Of a DNA stretch of 10,620 nucleotides, positions 6,303 through 10,620 are shown piece by piece; within the stretch, counting starts at the first letter, position 1, and each line of letters starts with the position of its first letter. The position numbers and the translations under genes were made by a program. Below the pieces are notes generated by a model. It saw nothing but the letters and a program-made list of their open reading frames with translations. It did no database searches and was not told the origin of the DNA. The stretch is taken from positions 1-10,620 of the forward strand of contig DXYE01000089.1 in assembly GCA_019415985.1 (NCBI GenBank), written 5' to 3'. The DNA is from Clostridiales bacterium (GTDB taxonomy: Bacteria; Bacillota; Clostridia; Oscillospirales; CAG-272).

Positions 6303-6806
6303 TTATGCTTCCGTGGATTTTGACGCTGTCTCCAGCTCCTCCTCCAGATTTTCGTGCATCTTCAAAAGAAGCTTGCGTACAAATTCGCTTTCTTCATCTG
6401 TCAAATACCGGTTCATAACCTCAGCCAGGTGCTTTTCCGTCTTCTCTAAAACGAGATTTGTTTGCCTGCCGCTTTCCGTTAAGGTAACACGTGTCATGCG
6501 CATATCCAGATCATCGGTCCTTCTGTTTACCAAGCCGTCCCGTTCCATCTTCTGGAGAATCAAACTTATCGTAGGAGCCTTCAGTCCCGTTGCTTTTACC
6601 AGACTGAGCTGCGTGACGCCTTCTTCCAAAGATAAATGGTACATCACACGGCGTGCGCCCGCACCTAACTTTAAAGCTGTGCACTGCCGGTTCATCTCGT
6701 CCTGATACATCTGTGCTATGCTGAGCACCAGCATCACCGGCGTCATATCTTCTGCTGCTATCCGCCGTTCTGTTTCAACTTTTTCGTTTACATTATCGTA
6801 TCTCAT
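6303..6806 (-). CDS. MarR-family winged-helix transcriptional regulator
   Basis: The 167-residue product has the size and layout of MarR dimers: an N-terminal dimerisation helix (about 15-50), a helix-turn-helix (about 63-91, VTQLSLVKATGLKAPTISLI), a wing (about 92-111) containing NRRTDDLDMRMTRVTLTESG, and C-terminal dimerisation helices ending in an acidic tail. The Asp and Arg in the wing (D-x-R) are the usual conserved pair. The family typically represses its own gene and neighbouring transport or detoxification genes and is released by small lipophilic ligands. ATG 6806 is the first in-frame ATG; AAGGAGGG (6818-6825) is a strong ribosome binding site but 11 nt away, slightly long. The gene is convergent with the ABC transporter and divergent from a promoter at 6960, so both are candidate targets by inference only. 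Confidence 0.94.
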   Translation of the reverse strand: MRYDNVNEKVETERRIAAEDMTPVMLVLSIAQMYQDEMNRQCTALKLGAGARRVMYHLSLEEGVTQLSLVKATGLKAPTISLILQKMERDGLVNRRTDDLDMRMTRVTLTESGRQTNLVLEKTEKHLAEVMNRYLTDEESEFVRKLLLKMHENLEEELETASKSTEA

Positions 6807-6867
6807 TCGTCTATCATCCCTCCTTCTTTGCAAGAATAAATTGCAAAATAAGCCATTTATCCCCTAA

Positions 6868-6881
6868 ACAATTTTTATTGT
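6868..6881. promoter_or_regulatory. Palindrome over the marR -10, candidate MarR operator
   Basis: ACAAT and ATTGT form a 5-bp inverted repeat with a 4-bp spacer, overlapping five of six bases of the marR -10 hexamer. MarR proteins commonly bind such short A/T-rich palindromes to block their own promoter. Autorepression is therefore likely, though the short arms leave room for chance. Confidence 0.5.
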
Positions 6882-6904
6882 ATCATATTTTTATAAATTG
6901 TCAA
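6877..6904 (-). promoter_or_regulatory. marR promoter
   Basis: On the minus strand TTGACA (6899-6904) and TACAAT (6877-6882) are 16 bp apart, with a TGA extended -10 directly before TACAAT. Transcription would start near 6870, giving a leader of about 65 nt. Confidence 0.85.
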
Positions 6905-6959
6905 GAATACTGATGATAATTTCACCTAATCATCACATAGACACCACTTTTGCCGGGGA

Positions 6960-6988
6960 TAGACAATTTTACAGAAATATGTTATAAT
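6960..6988 (+). promoter_or_regulatory. Sigma-A promoter for the structured RNA and possibly the lipoprotein gene
   Basis: TAGACA (6960-6965) and TATAAT (6983-6988) are 17 bp apart; one -35 base departs from consensus. Transcription should begin near 6995. It lies 56 bp from the marR -35 in the divergent direction. Between the two are three short repeats 11 bp apart (TTCACC 6921, ATCACA 6932, ACCACT 6943), possibly an activator site. Confidence 0.77.
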
Positions 6989-6994
6989 AAGCTT

Positions 6995-7206
6995 AGCGAA
7001 TTCAAACATTATTTTCCCTGTTATCGATTTGATAATTGGTTATTATGGGGGCACGGTTTAAAAAGCCCCTTTGATAATATTTTACAGTTTCACCTATGGC
7101 TTCGCCGACCGAGAACAAATCCCTTTTAAAGACAAATGCCACGGAAATGTCGGTGGCTCGGCAGTTCCGGCCATAAAAGTTTTTGCGGGACAAGATGCGT
7201 TTTTTA
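6995..7206 (+). ncRNA. Candidate structured non-coding RNA with probable pseudoknots
   Basis: The stretch follows a good promoter, carries no convincing ORF and packs many exact complementary segments. A 5' domain has TATTAT+GGGGGC (7041-7052) pairing with GCCCCT+ATAATA (7065-7079), closed by CTGT/ACAG (7018-7021/7084-7087). A 3' domain has TATGGC/GCCATA (7095-7100/7170-7175), CCGAG/CTCGG (7109-7113/7157-7161), GCCAC/GTGGC (7138-7142/7153-7157) and GTTCC/GGGAC (7164-7168/7187-7191). CCGAC (7105-7109) also matches GTCGG (7149-7153), and TCCC (7120-7123) matches GGGA (7187-7190), which would make pseudoknots. ATTAT at 7042 can pair with either ATAAT 7032 or 7074. A T6 run ends it near 7206, but without a clean terminator stem. 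Size and pseudoknotted style recall the clostridial raiA-motif RNA; I cannot confirm that from memory. It could be an independent RNA or the leader of the lipoprotein gene. The 3' end is uncertain. Confidence 0.5.
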
Positions 7207-7362
7207 ACATTCTGTATTCCGTGGTCTCACGTGAAACGCCTTATTTTCCATAGGCTTGTATCCGCTGATCAGCGAAAAGAAAACAGAACAGAGTGGTCAT
7301 GGTCGTTTTATTAAAATCTCGATAGGCACTTCGCAGCGTCCCATAAAGAACAGATTGACGCA

Positions 7363-7381
7363 TATGCTCGGTAAGAGCATA
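7363..7381 (+). promoter_or_regulatory. Hairpin just before the lipoprotein ribosome binding site
   Basis: TATGCTC (7363-7369) pairs perfectly with GAGCATA (7375-7381) around a 5-nt loop, and the ribosome binding site GAAAGGA follows at once (7382-7388). It may be an RNA-stabilising 5' hairpin. From 7207 to 7394 there is otherwise no gene; a 12-bp palindrome, CGCTGATCAGCG, sits at 7263-7274. Confidence 0.45.
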
Positions 7382-7394
7382 GAAAGGAATAAAA

Positions 7395-7922
7395 ATGATT
7401 AACATGAAAACCGCTTACAGAGCAATTATGACCGCCGTGTTGGCACTGACGCTGACGCTGACGAATCTCTGTGCGTGCAGTAGCACATCGTACCCAGATC
7501 GGTCAGAAGAATATCCGGACTTTTTTACCGAGGAAGATTCCCAGGCTGAAAAAGATGTGAAAAACATGGTCATTGGTATGATGATCGACTTTAATGCCGG
7601 CAAGTTCGATAAATACATGAACGCCTTTTCACTTTCATCCGAGGACCGTCAGGCGTCGCTCAATACTTACCAGCAGCTCGATGCTCTGTATGATCAGAGC
7701 TTCAGTATTCTTAATATGGATGCGACCGCATTGACGGAAACCGACGCGCAAGTCTATTTTGCCCAAGAAACAAAAAATGTCCTCCGTCAAACTGGAGAGC
7801 TGGAGGTTCACTATCTCAGTTATCTGCTATACACAATGAAAAAGGAAGACGGCCAATGGAAGGTTGTAGATCAAAAGCAGGAAAACATTGTTCACATTGA
7901 GGACACAGCCGAATCGGATTAA
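7395..7922 (+). CDS. Small secreted lipoprotein, NTF2-like fold suspected
   Basis: The 175-residue product has a lipoprotein signal peptide: MINMKTAYR, a hydrophobic stretch with a LTLTLT run, then lipobox LCAC with Cys28 as the expected lipidated residue, followed by a Ser/acidic tether. The mature part (about 50-167) is acidic and helical at first (AEKDVKNMVIGMMIDFNAGKF) and ends in strands containing YTMKKEDGQWKVVDQ (146-160), which resembles the closing strand of NTF2-like lipoproteins and the similar end of the membrane protein at 2747. ATG 7395 has GAAAGGA (7382-7388) 6 nt upstream; ATG 7404 is a less likely alternative. It should be anchored on the outer face of the membrane. No close promoter was found, so it may be transcribed from 6960 through the structured RNA. 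Function unknown; no clear terminator follows. Confidence 0.85.
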   Translation: MINMKTAYRAIMTAVLALTLTLTNLCACSSTSYPDRSEEYPDFFTEEDSQAEKDVKNMVIGMMIDFNAGKFDKYMNAFSLSSEDRQASLNTYQQLDALYDQSFSILNMDATALTETDAQVYFAQETKNVLRQTGELEVHYLSYLLYTMKKEDGQWKVVDQKQENIVHIEDTAESD

Positions 7923-8416
7923 GGCGGTCAGTTTATCCCCGGCGTTTAATATGCCATTGGCTCACAGCAAAAATCGAAGCAACGTCATAGGCTGTATTTA
8001 AATCAGGCAATAGAATTCCCCTGTTCAGAAATCAATGACCCTGTCTCCGGACCTGCAATCCACCGTACAAAATTTTACCGATCCGGCATAGCATCGGGCA
8101 AATAGAATACATTTATCTCAGGGACCTTTTTCAATCAAAGTTGGGGTAAAGCTTTATCTTCGATCGTCCCTCTTCTTCTGATTGGCGCCAACGCTGCTCC
8201 AGAGCTTCTCCGGAGGTCCGCAGAGACTTTTTTTCGTATTGCCGCCGGCCTTTCTCCGAAAAGGGCATTTCCAGGCAGGATCTGTATCGTTTCAACCACT
8301 GCGCGCTGCAAGTTGCATCGAAAACCAAAGCGACAGGAATCTGCGTATCTTTTAAAAATCATACAGAGCTGCTGTCAAGGCACCAGGCAACACTGCAAAT
8401 TCCTCCAAAGGGGATA
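7923..8416. other. Gap of about 490 bp without a supportable gene
   Basis: Several frames stay open between about 8135 and 8400, including two overlapping minus frames (8131-8328 from TTG, and 8135-8362) and two plus frames without a proper start. None has a ribosome binding site or recognisable protein sequence. Openness in several frames at once fits G+C-rich non-coding DNA, or a decayed gene, better than a live gene. A short stem (CCGAT 8080-8084 with ATCGG 8094-8098) has no T-run. No RNA gene was recognised. Confidence 0.5.
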
Positions 8417-8437
8417 GATACAGTTGACAGATGTATC
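8417..8437. promoter_or_regulatory. Inverted repeat centred on the -35 of the acyl-CoA synthetase promoter, candidate operator
   Basis: GATACA (8417-8422) and TGTATC (8432-8437) are perfect inverted arms around 9 bp that contain the whole TTGACA -35. A second exact 10-bp palindrome, TAACATGTTA (8440-8449), overlaps the start of the -10. A protein bound at either would block RNA polymerase, so repression by a TetR- or GntR-like fatty-acid sensor is a reasonable guess; no such regulator is adjacent. Confidence 0.5.
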
Positions 8438-8453
8438 GTTAACATGTTATACT
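8424..8453 (+). promoter_or_regulatory. Promoter of the acyl-CoA synthetase gene
   Basis: TTGACA (8424-8429) is followed by TATACT (8448-8453) at 18 bp, or TTATAC at 17 bp, with TGT forming an extended -10 immediately before TATACT. Transcription should start near 8460, leaving a leader of about 120 nt. Confidence 0.87.
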
Positions 8454-8480
8454 TTTGATTGAAAAAGCAAACAGATTTAG

Positions 8481-8520
8481 GCTGCAGAGCATCCGCGGGG
8501 ATATTCCGCTGGTATGCAGC
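8481..8520 (+). promoter_or_regulatory. Leader hairpin upstream of the acyl-CoA synthetase gene
   Basis: GCTGCA (8481-8486) pairs with TGCAGC (8515-8520), and inside it GCGG (8495-8498) pairs with CCGC (8506-8509) around a short loop. No T-run follows, so it is not a terminator. It could stabilise the mRNA or take part in leader regulation. Confidence 0.4.
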
Positions 8521-8544
8521 TATAACACATCAGAAAGGATATTC

Positions 8545-8586
8545 GTGACGCGGCTCATGAATAGACGGAGCGATTTTTATGCGTGA
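8545..8586 (+). CDS. Possible 13-codon upstream ORF overlapping the acyl-CoA synthetase start
   Basis: GTG 8545 has its own ribosome binding site, AAAGGA (8534-8539), 5 nt upstream, and encodes MTRLMNRRSDFYA (an internal ATG at 8557 would give MNRRSDFYA). Its TGA at 8584-8586 falls inside the synthetase gene, overlapping it by 8 nt in another frame. This geometry would couple translation of the two. It may equally be chance. Confidence 0.3.
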   Translation: MTRLMNRRSDFYA

Positions 8587-10306
8587 ACAGAAAAATTACG
8601 GATATGACTATGTCGTGCGATTTGAAAATTTCAAGGAAATGCTCTCTCAGGCAGTGGAAGCCTGTGGGGATAAGCCCGCCTTTAAGTTTAAGGAACATCA
8701 GGAGGTGCGTGAGATCACATATGCTCAGTTTCTGCTGGATACACAGAAGCTTGGAACTGCGCTTTGCTCTCTCGGCGCAGCAGACGGTCATATCGGTATG
8801 ATTGGTGCCAACAGCTATTATTGGATAAACGTGTATTTGACCGTACTCAACAGTACGGGCGTCTATGTACCCATTGATAAGGAGCTGCCGCCGGAAGATC
8901 TGCTTCACGTCGTCGGTCATAGTGACTGTACGGTTTTATTTTACTCAAAGAGTTTCGATAAATTCCTACGGGAAAATGCGGACAGTATGCCGAAGGTGCG
9001 CTATTTTATCGGCATAGGCTGTGAAAGGGACGTATGTCCGGAGGACAGCAGGTTCCTCCATTATGAGGATCTGATAAGCCGGGGAGAAAGTCTCCTTGAA
9101 CAAGGGTATCGGGAATATCTGGAAATGACGCCGGAACCAAATAAGATGAAAATGCTCGTCTATACCTCCGGAACAACCGGGAATGCCAAAGGTGTCATGC
9201 TCTCGCTTAAAAATCTCGTGTCCTGCGTTTATTACGGTCTCATGGTTTCGACGGTATATACGGTTTGTCTATCTGTGCTCCCGTATCACCATACCTATGA
9301 AGCCGTCTGCGGCATCCTCGTGTCTCTGCACAAACACGCAACTATCTGCATCAATGAAAGCCTGCGTGCCGTTTCGGAAAATCTACAGCTATATAAACCG
9401 GATTATATTTTTCTTGTGCCTCTGTTTGTCGAGACCATGTACAAAAAAATATGGGCGTCCGCCGAAAGGTCCGGCAAAGCGGGGGCGCTCCGCAAGCTGA
9501 TTAAGACTTCGAATGCGATGCGGAAGGTCGGCATCGATGCCCGTAAAAAGCTGTTCGAAAGTGTTCGGAAGCAAGCGTTCGGCGGAAATTTGATCAAGCT
9601 GGTGTGCGGCGGAGCGCCGATTCGGTCGGAGCTCAGCGAATTTTTCGACGCTATCGGTATCTCTCTCATCAACGGCTACGGTATTACGGAGTGCTCTCCT
9701 CTCGTCTCTGTGAACCGCGACTACTTCAACGATTACCGCACAGTAGGCGTCAAGCTTCCCTGTCTCGATATTCGTATTGATACGCCCAACGAGGACGGAG
9801 AGGGGGAAATCTGCGTACGCGGTGATACCGTCATGCTGGGATATTATAAGGATCCGGAGGCTACAGCCGAGGTTCTTGTAGATGGTTGGTTCCATACCGG
9901 CGACTACGGTTTTATCAACAACAAGGAACAGCTTACCATCACTGGCAGAAAAAAGAACCTAATTGTTCTCAGCAACGGCAAAAACATCTATCCCGAGGAG
10001 CTGGAGGCAAAAATATCGACCTCTGAATTTATCAGTGAAGTCATCGTATACGGCGTCAAAAATGAGAGCGGGGAGGAAATTTCGCTGTGCGCCGAAATTT
10101 ATCCCTGTAAAGAGGCCCTTGAAAGCCAGGGAATAGAGAATCCGACTGAAATGATCAAGCGGGATGTCAAGGAGGCGTGCAGGTCGCTCCCCTCCTATAA
10201 ACAGATTACAAAAATTGTATTGCGGGATTCGGAATTTGAAAAAACGACCTCTAAAAAGATTAAACGGCACAGCATAGGAAAAACGGCGGATATCGATCCC
10301 GTATAA
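8579..10306 (+). CDS. AMP-forming long-chain acyl-CoA synthetase (FadD-like)
   Basis: This 575-residue enzyme belongs to the ANL adenylating superfamily: it activates a carboxylic acid, most likely a fatty acid, to acyl-AMP and then transfers it to coenzyme A. All core motifs are present: phosphate loop YTSGTTGNAKG (195-205); LPYHHTYE (234-241), matching the acyl-CoA synthetase 'LPL.H..' region; CGGAPI (343-348); NGYGITECSP (365-374); the ribose-binding DGWFHTGDYG (435-444); the hinge GRKKNLIVLSNGKNIYPEELE (456-476, in two parts: GRKKNLIVLS then NGKNIYPEELE); and a C-terminal TTSKKIKR (556-563), where Lys560 is the likely catalytic lysine. There is no signal peptide or clear membrane segment, so it is cytosolic or peripheral. 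Start ATG 8579 has GGAG (8567-8570) 8 nt upstream. It is transcribed from its own promoter and appears monocistronic in the window. An acyl-ACP synthetase is the main alternative. Confidence 0.95.
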   Translation: MREQKNYGYDYVVRFENFKEMLSQAVEACGDKPAFKFKEHQEVREITYAQFLLDTQKLGTALCSLGAADGHIGMIGANSYYWINVYLTVLNSTGVYVPIDKELPPEDLLHVVGHSDCTVLFYSKSFDKFLRENADSMPKVRYFIGIGCERDVCPEDSRFLHYEDLISRGESLLEQGYREYLEMTPEPNKMKMLVYTSGTTGNAKGVMLSLKNLVSCVYYGLMVSTVYTVCLSVLPYHHTYEAVCGILVSLHKHATICINESLRAVSENLQLYKPDYIFLVPLFVETMYKKIWASAERSGKAGALRKLIKTSNAMRKVGIDARKKLFESVRKQAFGGNLIKLVCGGAPIRSELSEFFDAIGISLINGYGITECSPLVSVNRDYFNDYRTVGVKLPCLDIRIDTPNEDGEGEICVRGDTVMLGYYKDPEATAEVLVDGWFHTGDYGFINNKEQLTITGRKKNLIVLSNGKNIYPEELEAKISTSEFISEVIVYGVKNESGEEISLCAEIYPCKEALESQGIENPTEMIKRDVKEACRSLPSYKQITKIVLRDSEFEKTTSKKIKRHSIGKTADIDPV

Positions 10307-10620
10307 GGCTACATCGGAACGGTACTGCAAATCATTCATATGGCAGCAGCTTTTTACGCATTGCTAAGCCTTTCCCAGCTTTGCTGCGCGCACAGGGCAT
10401 ACAGTCAGAACATTATATATACAAACAGATTCTTGTGTATCAAAACGATATATCGATGCGGAGCCACGTGCAGCGATATTCGGTTTTTTGTTTATTAATA
10501 ATGATGAAACTGTGCGATGGGAAAGGATCGTCTGAAGACTCGTTTCCACCGTGACGAAGCCCTCTCTGTTCCTTTTCTCTCCTGTCTTGTCTGAGCAGCC
10601 CCAAAACACCATTCGAGAAA
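10307..10620. other. Right-edge intergenic region, no gene seen
   Basis: The only sizeable frame, minus 10364-10612 (82 codons), has no ribosome binding site and shows no protein-like features. On the minus strand TTGATA and TATATA at about 10411-10442 could form a weak promoter in A/T-rich DNA, but it would lead only into the end of the synthetase gene. Confidence 0.5.
10450..10490 (+). terminator. Possible terminator downstream of the acyl-CoA synthetase gene
   Basis: ATATCG (10450-10455) pairs with CGATAT (10474-10479), and TGC with GCA inside after a one-base mismatch; TTTTTT follows at 10484-10489, five bases past the stem. The stem is A/T-rich and 143 nt beyond the stop codon, so efficiency may be low. 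Confidence 0.4.

Noticed and set aside
6139..6705. Plus-strand ORF of 188 codons
   Set aside because: It is antisense to marR over most of its length, has no ribosome binding site, and its sequence is Ser/Phe-rich as expected for the complement of a charged helical protein.
7018..7191. Known riboswitch classes (SAM, T-box, lysine, c-di-GMP) or RNase P, tmRNA and SRP RNA
   Set aside because: The hallmark motifs I know for these were not present, such as the T-box AGGGTGGTACCGCG or the RNase P conserved core.
7071..7253. Plus-strand ORF of 60 codons and minus-strand ORF 7002-7193 in the RNA region
   Set aside because: Neither has a ribosome binding site or protein-like pattern, and both lie across the inferred RNA stems.
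7355..7383. TTGACG ... CATAGA as a lipoprotein promoter
   Set aside because: The -10 is poor, falls on the hairpin and ribosome binding site, and would start the transcript about 5 nt before the start codon.
8131..8362. Two overlapping minus-strand ORFs of 65 and 75 codons
   Set aside because: No ribosome binding sites, no recognised motif, the shorter starts with TTG, and frames on the other strand are open as well.
10364..10612. Minus-strand ORF of 82 codons at the right edge
   Set aside because: No ribosome binding site and no membrane, signal or family features; it would also cross the possible terminator.

Overview
The window looks like chromosomal DNA from a Firmicute of the class Clostridia, probably a gut-type Lachnospiraceae/Oscillospiraceae relative with mid-range G+C. 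The reasons are sigma-A promoters close to TTGACA/TATAAT, strong GGAG-type ribosome binding sites, several TTG starts, intrinsic terminators, and a membrane-anchored HtrA with a long cytoplasmic N-terminus. No phage, insertion sequence, CRISPR array, rRNA or tRNA was seen. The taxonomic guess is inference.

Left part (1-2350): the N-terminal 118 codons of a GNAT acetyltransferase run off the left edge on the minus strand. Divergent from it is htrA, a membrane-anchored trypsin-like protease with a PDZ domain, ending at a very strong terminator. The htrA promoter has a good -10 but no -35. In its place are four octamers spaced exactly 11 bp apart, one of them TTTTCATA, the arrangement remembered for the CssRS secretion-stress regulon of Bacillus.

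Middle part (2351-6000): a near-perfect consensus promoter drives a small single-pass membrane protein with an exposed domain. An ABC exporter pair follows: an ATPase whose Q-loop residue is Glu, as in lantibiotic/bacitracin-type immunity transporters, and a 512-residue ABC-2 permease with a large extracytoplasmic insertion. ATPase and permease overlap by 8 nt. A hairpin lies between the only good ribosome binding site and the ATPase start.

Right part (6000-10620): a convergent marR-family regulator has its own promoter and a palindrome over its -10. Divergent from it is a second promoter, whose roughly 400-nt transcript contains a compact, apparently pseudoknotted RNA before a small lipoprotein gene. 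After a stretch of about 490 bp without a supportable gene comes an AMP-forming acyl-CoA synthetase with a strong promoter, an inverted repeat centred on its -35, a leader hairpin and a short upstream ORF overlapping its start. The last 300 bp hold only a possible terminator.

Taken together the region reads as envelope housekeeping and stress functions: protein quality control (HtrA), export or immunity (ABC), drug- or lipid-responsive control (MarR) and fatty-acid activation. The element most worth following is the structured RNA between marR and the lipoprotein gene.
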